64,000 nucleotides of DNA from Ziziphus jujuba (taxonomy: Eukaryota > Streptophyta > Magnoliopsida > Rosales > Rhamnaceae): NCBI RefSeq assembly GCF_031755915.1, contig NC_083390.1, positions 17,639,001-17,703,000 of the forward strand, given 5' to 3'. The notes beneath the pieces are model-generated. The model saw nothing but the letters and a program-made list of their open reading frames with translations. It was not told where the DNA came from and did no database searches. Positions within the stretch are counted from its first letter, which is position 1; the number at the start of each line of letters is the position of its first letter. This document shows positions 11,848 to 21,710 of this stretch, piece by piece. The position numbers and the translations under genes were made by a program.

Positions 11848-13430
11848 CCATAGGTTTCGTCAGTAATTACAGAAACCCCTATGGTAATCACATTTTACCA
11901 ATTTTTTGGGCCCCACAAGTCACCTTACGTGTGTTAAATGAAAAAACATGCAACATATGGATTATCAAATGATCGTAATGAGAGAAAATCCCAAAATTGC
12001 TTAAAAAGCTCTCAAATTGGCCAAAAAAATACGATGACTGTAGACCTTCGGTAATTCTTGATGAAACCTTCGGTAACCAACATATACTCTCTGGAAAATT
12101 ACTGTAGATGTCATCGGTAATTATCGAAACCCCAGTGGTAATCACATTTTACCAATGTTATGGCCTCCACAAGTCCCATAATGTGCGTTAAATGCAAAAA
12201 CATGCAAAATATGGACTTTAAAATTATCCTAAGGAGGGAAATCCCCAAAATCATTGAAAAAGTTCTCAAATTGGCTAAGAATTTATGATGACTATAGACC
12301 TTCGGTAATTCTCGATGAAACCTTCGATAACCAACATATACCCTCTGGAAAAATTACTGATGGTTTCATCAGGAATTACGGAAACCCCTATGGTAATCAC
12401 ATTTTACCAATTTTTTGAGCCCCACAAGTCCCCTTACCTGTGTTAAATGAAAAACCATGCAAAATATGGATTCTAAAATTATCCTAAGGAGGGAAAACCC
12501 CAAAATATCTGAAAAGTTTCTCAAATTGGCCAAAAAATTACGATAACTGTAGACCTTCGGTAATTCCCGATGAAACATTCGGTAACCAACATATATTCTC
12601 TGGAAAAATTACCGTAGGTGTCATCGGTAATTATCGAAATCCCAGTGGTAATCACATTTTACCAATGTTATGGCCCTCACAAGTCCCATAATGTGTGTTA
12701 AATGTAAAAATATGCAAAATATGGATTTTAAAATTATCCTAAGGAGGGAAATTCCCAAAATCTCTGAAAAAGTTCTCAAATTGGCCAAAAATTTATGATG
12801 ACTATAGACCTTCGGTAATTCCCGATAAAACCTTCGGTAAGCAACATATACCCTCTGGAAAAATTACCGAAGGTTTTATCGGGAATTACCGAAGGTCTAC
12901 AGTCATCGTATTTTTTTGGCCAATTTGAGATCTTTTTAAGCAATTTTGGGATTTTCTATCATTATGATCATTTGATAATCCATATGTTGCATGTTTTTTC
13001 ATTTAACACACATAAGGGGACTTGTGGGGTCCAGAAAATTGGTAAAATGTGATTACCATAGGGGTTTCGGTAATTTCCGATGAACCTTCGGTAATTTTTC
13101 CAGAAGGTATATGTTGGTTACCGAAGGTTTCATCGGGAATTACCGAAGGTCTACAGTCATCCTAATTTTTTGGCCAATTTAAGAAATTTTTCAGATATTT
13201 TGGGGTTTTCCCTCCTTAGGATAATTTTAGAATCCATATTTTGCAAGGTTTTTCATTTAACACACGTAAGGAGACTTATGGGGCCCAAAAAATTGGTAAA
13301 ATATGATTACCATAGGGGTTTCGATAATTACCAATGAAACCTACGGTAAGTTTTCAAGTAAGGACAAATTAATTACCGTAGGTTTCATGGGTAATTACCG
13401 AAGGCCCTACAATAATCAAATTTTTGTGCA
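11848..13430. repeat. large foldback of ~255-bp units
   Basis: The left arm has four tandem units about 255 bp long (the repeated CCTTCGGTAATT block recurs near 12044, 12299, 12555 and 12809). The right arm repeats the unit in inverted orientation (near 12869, 13124 and 13380). The centre is a perfect 34-bp inverted repeat, 12807-12840 and 12864-12897, with a 23-bp loop; pairing continues outward with mismatches. It lies 470 bp downstream of the MULE transposase, so it may be that element's long terminal repeat or a separate foldback element. Confidence 0.88.
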
Positions 13431-13890
13431 AATTTGAGAACTTTTTCAAAACTTTGTCTTAGTCTCAACCACTTTGCATCCCTCATATGTTTGACTCATG
13501 CAGCCTTGCCTCATTCCTCCGTCACCATGCAATTTTCCAAAGACTCATATACTAATGTAACATACAAGGTCAGGAAACTATCAAATGACATATTTAACAA
13601 CCAAAGAATTAAAGAGTGGGCCTTTAAATGACATATTTACCAGGGAAAAAAAAAATCAAAGAGTCGTGCAAATTTATGGTTCAAATTATGAATATATTAA
13701 ATACTCTAAATTATCCAGGATTGTAGAGTTTCATTAATGATGTTTAACTCTCAATATCTGGTTGACATTGAAAATGAAAAGATCGGTCATTTTTGAAACT
13801 TGATTCCCTTAAAAATGGTGATCTATGGAAGGAAGGACCTAAGCAACCGTATGATCATTTTTATAAACTAAAAATACCAGAACAAGCATA
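13431..13890. other. intergenic, nothing recognised
   Basis: AT-rich sequence between the foldback and the gene fragments. A short open frame at 13434-13631 has no recognisable features. Confidence 0.4.
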
Positions 13891-13891
13891 A

Positions 13892-14430
13892 CAATTATGA
13901 GAAATGCATAAAAATTTGATTCCAAGTATCTAGAAGACCAGCAATACACCAATGGTTACAGTCCATGCGCCTAAAGCCATTATAAAAGCCAGGATGTGCA
14001 TCTTTTCTGAGTTGTGATAGAGTTGTTATGTCCAGCAGATGAACATGTTTTCTCATTCCAGTTAATACATCTTTCACCACATATAATTCCTTGGGCAATC
14101 CGCCTCGATAGAATGATCCACTTAGGAGTTTTGTCTCATTTCCACAGTTTGTCACCCCTAGCTCATTCCAATCCCTTGCCACTAAATATGAAAAGGAAAA
14201 AAAAAAGAAAGAAAAAAAAAAGCATCAAAGAAATTCACGAAATTAATTTTTGGTTTTCAAAAAAAAAATTGGTGATGGGAAAGAAGTAAACTTAATGGTA
14301 GTGGGTAACAGAAATTCCTTGGAAGATGACTTTGGTTTTGCTATGATTCATAGTAGAATCCACCCACTTAGCCCATGTTGTCACACCTTTATGAAAAGCA
14401 ACCATACAATTCATGTCTTTGAGAGTTTGG
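13892..14430 (-). pseudogene. fragment of a trichome birefringence-like (TBL/PMR5) gene
   Basis: Two minus-strand exon-like pieces. The piece at about 14294-14430 reads [16 protein letters not shown] then [14 protein letters not shown], which is the TBL segment before the last exon. The piece at 13895-14182 reads WNELGVTNCGNET, then LLDITTLSQLRKDAHP, then MDCNHWCIAGLLDTWNQI, ending in a stop. The last piece contains the family's C-terminal DxxH motif (D-C-N-H) of the PC-esterase domain; TBL proteins O-acetylate cell-wall polysaccharides in the Golgi. The upstream two thirds of the gene, including the GDS motif exon, is absent. Several family-constant residues differ (FYNGF for typical SYNGF, LLDTWN for LPDTWN), so it is a decayed fragment. 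Confidence 0.78.
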
Positions 14431-14701
14431 TTACCATCTTGAGAATTTAAATGCTCTCTTTCAAGTCCTCAAGAACTAAAGTGAAGGCAGTTCATGGGGA
14501 TGCAGATTGGACAAAATAGGAAAACAAAAGTAGCAGAGAAAAGAAGTTAATCATATGTTTATAGCAACTTCATTAAAAACTCTATGAGCAACAGAGCATT
14601 TAAATTCTTTTTTAATCATATGCTTATAGCAATTTCATTAAAAACTCTATAAGCAATAGAGCATTCAAATTATTTTCCTCTTTTGTTTTCTTTTACTTGG
14701 T
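14431..14701. other. spacer between gene fragments, direct repeats
   Basis: Contains a duplicated segment of about 60 bp (near 14551-14605 and 14611-14665, sharing AATCATATG.TTATAGCAA and TTCATTAAAAACTCTAT). No coding potential was seen. Confidence 0.55.
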
Positions 14702-14816
14702 ATCACCTCTAACTAGACCCCATTTGTACCCAACAAGGACTGATTTCTTAAAGCCAATATTAAATCCCTCTTGCGCTACAGCTTCTTCTCTTGCTATGAG
14801 ACCATCGTGATATCCA
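14702..14816 (-). pseudogene. Yae1/LTO1 domain exon fragment
   Basis: On the minus strand it reads GYHDGLIAREEAVAQEGF then NIGFKKSVLVGYKWGLVRG. This is the deca-GX3 glycine repeat of the Yae1 N-terminal domain, found in the Yae1/LTO1 adaptor for Fe-S cluster delivery to Rli1/ABCE1. Only this exon and a candidate first exon (15402-15548) are present. The C-terminal part expected downstream is replaced by a spacer and then TBL sequence, so the gene is incomplete. Confidence 0.7.
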
Positions 14817-15401
14817 CTCTAGTAATACACCAATTGTTACATGAAATTCACAGAAAGGGTGTGGGGGCAGCGATTATTACTTATAGACAAAAATAAATAA
14901 ATAAATAAACCCACAACTTCAATATGTTAAGGAGGGACACTACATCAACCTCATAACCAAATGCACAAGGATAACGATATGCACCTAACCTAAGGCATTT
15001 TCAAGCACATTTTTGGAATTGTAACCAATAGTATGGGTTTCTCAATTTGTAAATATCAGTTTATCATGGAAGTCTTGAGTGCCATTAGCCTATAATACAA
15101 AACCACAAGCAAACTAATACCACATCTCGGCGACCAACCTCAAATTCATAAAATAGGAGTAAGTATAAGACAGTTCACCTATCCTATCCCCAACTGCATA
15201 TTTGTAATCAACTTGAAAATTAATAATGTTCCACCAGCCAAGCCTAAGAAATTCCAACCTTGGCTGAAAACTAAACAGAAAGAAATTAGGGCAAACTAAA
15301 CAACATATATAGTATACTTCATGGTCCATATAGTAGGTACAACATCTTTTTTAAATATTAACTAATTATAAAAGAAAAAAAAAAAAAAGGGGGGGTTTAC
15401 T

Positions 15402-15548
15402 TATATAATTCGCCATAGAACATATAACTAAAAGGATACCATAACAATCACTTTGGTCACATCGGGCACTTGGCATAAGATCACTTTCTATTTGATGCTG
15501 CAAACTTTCCAAGTAAAGCTCCTCTGCACAACCACCGCTCACCTTCAT
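15402..15548 (-). pseudogene. candidate N-terminal exon of the same Yae1/LTO1 fragment
   Basis: The minus-strand frame contains VSGGCAEELYLESLQ. The AEELYxESLQ pattern resembles the start of plant LTO1-like proteins, and the piece lies upstream of the Yae1 exon in the same orientation. The frame runs on through a likely donor site into intron sequence. The assignment rests on a short motif. Confidence 0.4.
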
Positions 15549-16318
15549 AACCATAAACAAGAAACCAACATAAAATCAAAATGAAATTATCTAATTAAAT
15601 TATGATATCTAGCAAGATGGTGAGTGTCATATAAACAAGAAAACAAATGATTCAACATTTGAAGCAGATTTTAACTATAACTGCTTTCAACTTATTCTTC
15701 AATTTTGTTTTTTTGGGTTTTCTTTTCTTTCAATTTCCTTTAATATTCTATTGCAATCAGAAAATTCAACAAACACTCGTGAAGTGTTTCTAACCTTAAA
15801 GCAATATAGAAACCGACCCTAAAGCTTACTCATAATATTTAAATACCCCACTAAATTGTATAACCTACTACTACTACTACTTCTTGATTTCGACTAGTTT
15901 CCTCCATTCCAATCATCGTCTTCGCCTTTTGCCAATCAAGCAAAAACCCAAGCTAAAAAAAAAAAAAAAATCAAAATATACAGATCCTTACCTCAAACGC
16001 AATTTTTCCTTAGTCTTTCATATGTTTGCAAGAGAAGAGGCAAGAGATGCAGGGAGATGGAGCATAGATTTTTTTTTTTTTTCCTTAATGAGATTGTGTG
16101 TGGTTTTTCTGGGGGATGAAGAAAAATAAAAAAGCAGAGTGCAGAAACTAAAGATTCTGGATTTCTTGGACTAAAGGAATGAAGAAAGGAAAGTAGAGTA
16201 ATTTTTTACTTTCAATGGGGATAAAATGGGAAGCAGAGGGCAGATTAAAAAAAAACTAAGAATGAAGGGTATATTTCATTAAAGACTTTAAAAGAAGGGC
16301 ATTGGACCAAATTCCCCT
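15549..16318. other. possible leader of the Yae1-like fragment; otherwise nothing
   Basis: On the minus strand, CT-rich sequence around 16000-16130 followed by GAG|GTAAGGATC looks like a 5' untranslated exon with a donor site. Poly-A/T tracts are frequent. No other gene was seen. Confidence 0.3.
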
Positions 16319-18623
16319 AATATTATTTAGCCAATGACAATAATGATCTGTCTCTTTTCTGCCGATTTGTCGATGAAGGCCCATAATTTATTTCAAACAA
16401 AAAGGAAAGAAAGAAAAGAAAACCCATAACTATTTATTGGCTTTCCTTTCCTTATGCAGTAATTGCAAATGTGTCTGCAAAATTGGGCTTAAGTAGGAAC
16501 CCACACTGCTAGCCCATATTTTACCCTTTTATAATAATAATAAAAAATTGGAGAAAAGGATTCCAAACCAAAAAAAAAAAGAAAATCCATAACTTATCCA
16601 TTAAAAAAAAAAAACAAAAACAAAAACAAAAGACTTATTCATCGACTTTTCTCACTAGTAAATTGCAAATGTGCCAGCAAAATTGGGTGTAAGAGCCCAA
16701 ACGGCTAGACTGTGTATCACCATTCAAAAAATAATTAAAAAAATATATAGAGAGATGGATTTTAGCACCAAAGGTGATGAACGACCATAGGATATTGCCA
16801 ACTAATTACCAAAAAATTGGTTATTGCCAACTAGTTCATATATCACCCAATTCACCATTATATTATGCTAGCGTATAAAAATTAAAGAAAATAGGTTTCA
16901 TGTCTCTTATTTTATCCATATTTTCTTTGTGGCTTGTGTAAAGCAGTAATATATATAAAAAGTAATGACAATTATTCAGCTATTATAATGAATAATGTTA
17001 AGAATATTTTCAAGTAAAACTAATTCAGTTGATAAATTATTTGCACCTACATTTGAAAAGTTGTGAATAACTAATATATTAATATATTTATCAAATAATA
17101 GATATCATTATATATTATTGGATTATATTTAATTAAATTTATCTTTTAAAAGACTTACTTAGTCATACTTAGGATTTTAAATTTCAACCAGTAAAATTAA
17201 ATCATTTCACTGGCACCTTTAGAGAATTAGTTTTAATATATTTGTAACACCTTATATTAGTTTTTATAATTATTAGTTATGGATCAAGTAATGTTTACTT
17301 TATTTTATTAAATAAATATCTACCTTTAATAATGATTTAATAATATTAATGGATCAGATCTCGTCTTTTAAATGAGAATATCATGATTATCAAAAGGACA
17401 CCTTAGTTTAATAAAGTAAACTACACCCAAGCTCACTAATTAGCTATGTTAGTCTCTCTCAACTACATTTATGGTTGTATTTTGGTCTTTAAACTTTTTT
17501 TTAACATTTTGATCCTTAAGTTTTAAATTTTGATATACTTTTGTCCTTTAACTTTTTTCCCCCCTATTTTTTAGCAATTTCGGAGGTATGCGATGCACTT
17601 GATACAACATGTAGGAAATCTTATAAGTTCATTCGTTATTTCTTGCTACAGTAGGTGTAGTGCATGTTTCAAAATTTAAAAATTAAACTAAAAATAATTT
17701 TAAGGATCAAAGATGTATCAATAATTAAAGTTTAGGATCAAAATATCAAAAAAAAAAAATCAAAAATCAAAGTGCAACTATAAACATAGTATAAAGACGA
17801 AGGAGCCAACAATCCCTAGGGCGTGTGGTTTACATAATGGTTATCTCTAATAAAATCAAAATAGCAAACATTTAAAAAAAAAAAAATTATCATTCATATT
17901 TATGTGTTTGATAACAATACAAAATTTAGTCTTTATAAATATAAAATTTTGGTTAAAATTAATAAAAAATTAACTTTTATTTATTTATATATTTTTAAAA
18001 TGTTATAGACTATTTAAATTTAAATTTGTTACGAATATGATAATAATATATTTGAAGTCTATCTGGATTAGAATAAAAAAAATAAAAGTTATGAGGTTTT
18101 AAATAAAATAAATATTTTTTCAAATGAAGAATTATTTATCTTTTTGAAATAGCTACTTTTTAGTTTAAATATGTACAACATAGGAAAAAAACCTAACTAA
18201 AAGAAAAAAAAATTTAACCAATCGTTTTGAAAAATATTATATATTCAGTCGGAAAATTAATAACATATTTGCTTTTGTTTTCTTAAATAAAAAAACAAAA
18301 AATAAAAAAATCAATTGGATTTAACAGTTTTAGCGTGCCATTTAATATTATTTTTCATTACATAAATATGGAGACTGAACTTTCACAGGTTCTAACAGAA
18401 TATTTTTTTTTCCCCCCTTTTCTTATTAGGATAAAAGAATAATTCTACTAAAGGGTGCAAATAATTTTAGTAGATATTTTGAGTCTATGTGATGGATATG
18501 TAGATGATACTTGCTTAAGTGGCCACAATTTCTTGGTTTATATAACTTGGAAGATAAGATTTATGCAAGCTATTATCGAAGGCAATTGGATGAAAATTGG
18601 TGAGCTGAAATTTCTTCCACCAC
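16319..18623. other. AKR1 upstream region (duplicated at 32069-34332)
   Basis: Non-coding AT-rich DNA aligned throughout with the AKR2 upstream region, with scattered substitutions and short indels, for example a deletion near 32850 relative to 17110. Contains a MITE (17416-17833). The left alignment edge, TAATATTATTTAG, is the older duplication border. Confidence 0.8.
17416..17833. mobile_element. MITE-like foldback element upstream of AKR1
   Basis: About 418 bp bounded by inverted GTAAACTACAC (17416-17426) and GTGTGGTTTAC (17823-17833). The arms are imperfectly complementary over most of their length: tracts such as TTTTGATCCTTAA on the left pair with TTAAGGATCAAA on the right. No coding sequence. 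A copy sits at the same place upstream of AKR2. Confidence 0.65.
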
Positions 18624-18630
18624 TATAAAT
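18624..18630 (+). promoter_or_regulatory. TATA box of AKR1
   Basis: TATAAAT lies 56 bp before the start codon in otherwise mixed sequence and is conserved upstream of AKR2. It implies a short leader of about 30 bases. Confidence 0.55.
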
Positions 18631-18685
18631 TTGTCATCAATTAAGGGACTTCCAGCTAGCCACTCCGAATAATACAGGGACAATA

Positions 18686-20563
18686 ATGGCTATTATTATA
18701 CCTGAGTGTCCACTAGACTCCAAAGCTGAGAAAACCATTCCACTCCTAGGCTTCGGTACAGCCGAATATCCATTCGGTACCTCCTCAGAATCCATGAAAG
18801 AAATCATTCTTCATGCAATCAAGCTTGGATACAGACATTTTGACTCTGCTGCTCTTTACCAGTCCGAGTTGCCACTCGGGGATGCCATCGAAGATGCTCT
18901 AAAGCTCGGCATGGTTCAATCACGAAACGAGCTTTTCATCACTTCCAAGCTCTGGTGTAGTGATGCACACCATGATTATGTCCTGCCTGCATTGCAAAAA
19001 ACACTCAAGTATGTAACCATTAATCCATATACACCAAAATTATAGAATTTATAAGATTTTTAATTTATTTTTTTATTAGAAAACTAATTTTTCCTCTTCT
19101 TTTTTTTTTTTTTTTGGGTTGGGTTATTTTGTTAATTTATAGGAATCTAAAGTTGGAATACCTTGATCTCTATTTGGTTCATTGGCCAGTGAGCGTGAAG
19201 CCTGGTGAATATGAATTGCCTGTCAAGAAGAAAGACCTTGTTCCTATTGATATAAATTCAGTATGGGAAGCTATGGAAGAGTGTCAAAGACTTGGCCTTG
19301 TCAAATCCATTGGAGTTAGCAACTTCTCTATTAAGAAACTTGAAGTGTTACTTTCCAAAGCAAATATCCCACCGGCTGTAAATCAAGTTAGAATTTCGGT
19401 CCACACCCATATTTTTCTTTTTTTAATCAAATTATCATGCATTATTTTTATTATATTATTTTCATTTTTATATTAATATAAGTGATGAATTTGATGTGGA
19501 AGGTGGAGGTGAACCCTCTATGGCGGCAAACTAAACTAAGAGAATTTTGCAAGGAAAAGGGTATATTAATCACAGCTTATTCTCCATTAGGAGCAAAAGG
19601 AACTCTATGGGGAACAAATTGGGTCATGGAATGTGAGGTACTGAAAGAGATAGCTCAGAACAAAGGAAAAACAATAGCTCAGGTATTAATCAAGGTTACA
19701 TCAAGTTAACTTGATTGGCTTAAACATGGAAAAACAATAGCTTAGGTATAAATCATGGTTACATCAAGTTAACTTGATTGGCTTAAACATCAGTTGTACT
19801 TTTATGACTTTTGGATGCTTCAATGACTAGGGTTTAGAAATCAATTAATGATTTAACATGGATTTAGTGATTTACTAAATTTCTATTTATGAACACTGAA
19901 TTTTACAAAGATTTGATGAACTATAAATGTATTTTTAAATTTTAAACTTTTAAAAGATTTAATAGTTAATAGATGAAATATTTTAACAAAACCAACAAAT
20001 CAACCTGATCTGTGAGCTTGGTTGTGTCTATTATATATATGACAAGTCTCTTACAACATGCACATGATAATATGATACTAAGGTCCATAAGCATCACAAT
20101 TGTTGAATTTGTTTAGACTTGTTTAATTGAATTAGTTATATTTTTAAAACTAAATCTAAAAGATCATACATGATTTTATAGGTTTTTTGTATTACACCAT
20201 CTTGTCTACCTAATAAAAAACTGATTATGTATATTAAAAAATGAGAAATTTTTTTTTAAAAATAGATTAAATGTTTTTTTTTTAATTAAGTCGGTCCTAA
20301 TTTTGGAAAAAATGAAATTGAATGGTGGGTATTTGAAGGTTTGTTTGAGATGGGTGTACGAGCAAGGGGTGAGCTTATTAGTAAAGAGCTTTAACAAGAC
20401 AAGGATGCAAGAAAACCTTGAGATATTTGATTGGAAGCTAAGTGCTGAAGAGTGCGAGAGGATTAATCAAATAGAACAGCGAAAAGGATTTCCTGGCATA
20501 GAATTCATCTCCGAGGAAGGTCCTTACAAGTCTCTGGAGGAGCTTTGGGACGAGCAGATTTGA
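18686..20563 (+). CDS. aldo-keto reductase AKR1 (AKR4 type), four exons
   Basis: Exons 18686-19008, 19143-19386, 19503-19682 and 20339-20563 join in frame to 323 residues with GT..AG introns, the normal length of plant AKR4 enzymes. The catalytic tetrad is complete: Asp53, Tyr58, Lys88, His121 (in [15 protein letters not shown] and LVHWP). Tyr215 in AYSPLG would stack on nicotinamide. Lys265, Ser266, Asn268 and Arg271 form the NADP phosphate-binding KSFNxxR motif. These enzymes reduce carbonyls with NADPH in the cytosol. Relatives include codeinone reductase, methylecgonone reductase, polyketide/chalcone reductases and deoxymugineic acid synthase, so the substrate cannot be named. It differs from AKR2 only at Lys73 and Asp97. 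A copia LTR begins 660 bp downstream. A duplicated donor site lies in intron 3. Confidence 0.95.
19665..19790 (+). repeat. 63-bp tandem duplication spanning the exon 3 donor of AKR1
   Basis: 19665-19727 and 19728-19790 are copies with three differences. The unit starts in the last codons of exon 3 and includes the donor, so the second copy offers a second AG|GTATA donor at about 19745. Using it would add in-frame codons ending in a stop (TAA at 19707-19709). Confidence 0.9.
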
Positions 20564-20593
20564 ATGCGTATTGCCATCCTGTTATTCAAAAAG

Positions 20594-20599
20594 AATAAA
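20594..20599 (+). terminator. polyadenylation signal of AKR1
   Basis: AATAAA lies 31 bp after the stop codon and is followed by a T-rich stretch. It is conserved after AKR2 (36297-36302). Confidence 0.5.
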
Positions 20600-21223
20600 A
20601 TGTAATTTTGATTTTTTTTTCTTCCACATATGCATGTTTTTACTAAAATTTATAAAAAATAAAAAAATAATTGACCTCATTTTGGGTGGAGTACAGGATG
20701 TAATCTTATTATTTGGAAATGATGAGAATAAAGTCCATGACTAGAATTCTCCTTTTTCTTAATTAAACATGGGATAGGTTCTATGGACTAAGTGACAAAA
20801 TCTTGATCATTAAATTGATACATCTAACGTTCTATATATCATAGTTATAATTATCCATGATTTTTCAGTGTTTGTGCACCTTTGCATATACTCATTCAAT
20901 AACATAATTTGTCAAAAATATTTCCAAAATATTTTGGTTCATAAAACATTCTCCATTTAATGAGAAAAACTTTTAATGTAACAACTATACCACATCATCA
21001 GTATCATGATTTAGAAATCAGAATCAAGTATAATGTAAAACCAACAATATATAAATAAATTTTTCTTCCATTTTAGTATCTATCTAGAAAAGAAATAAAC
21101 AAATGTTGCATAATAAAAGATCTTGAAATGCAGTAATTCTTTTATTAGGAATAAAAAATTGTCTGGAATTTATCAATGATCAATGTAGTTACAGTTATAG
21201 GCACTCATATTCGGATATAAATT
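20600..21223. other. AKR1 downstream flank, no gene
   Basis: AT-rich and aligned with 36303-36926. No coding potential was seen. Confidence 0.6.
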
Positions 21224-21710
21224 TGTTGGATTAATGTTTTTGGACTAAGCTAAACTATTGATCATGAACCTTGATTAATAATGGTCATAATAACAGAGTT
21301 CATTTAACTGGTTATTAAGATAGAAGAAAAAACCTGTTAATTGGGCCCAAGATGTTATAAAACCCCAAAAAGATTAAAGTTAGCTGTTTATAAATACAAT
21401 ACTTACTAGTCTCTAATCAGATAAGATTTATGTATTATTTTCCAGAGATTGAGAATTTCAGTAACAAATTAAACACCTTAATAGAAAAATAGAAACTATA
21501 AGATTTCAAGTATTTTTTCAGATTAACTTTCTTATTTCACAAAGTGCGCCCATACGTAAATCTGTCACGTATAAAATAGTTTAGAAGATCATGTGGATTC
21601 AAGAACATATTTTCTGCACTATTACAGGTTAATAATGGATGATGAAAATATATCTATCACATATTTTATTCAACTATGCGATTCTTGACTTCCGTGGTGT
21701 AATTCCAACA
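21224..21710 (+). mobile_element. copia LTR downstream of AKR1 (487 bp)
   Basis: Bounded by the perfect terminal inverted repeat TGTTGGA (21224-21230) and TCCAACA (21704-21710), and followed at 21713 by the copia-type primer site TGGTATCAGAG. An internal TTTATAAATAC near 21388 could be the promoter. No matching 3' LTR, gag or pol lies between here and AKR2. The counterpart after AKR2 differs at about 22 positions. Confidence 0.88.

Noticed and set aside
11848..13430. CRISPR-like array, because of regular direct repeats
   Set aside because: Plant nuclear DNA, units of about 255 bp without unique spacers, and an inverted arrangement; this is a foldback repeat.
14014..14289. Plus-strand frame of 91 residues
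   Set aside because: Antisense to the recognisable TBL exon and ending in a poly-Lys run from an A-rich tract.
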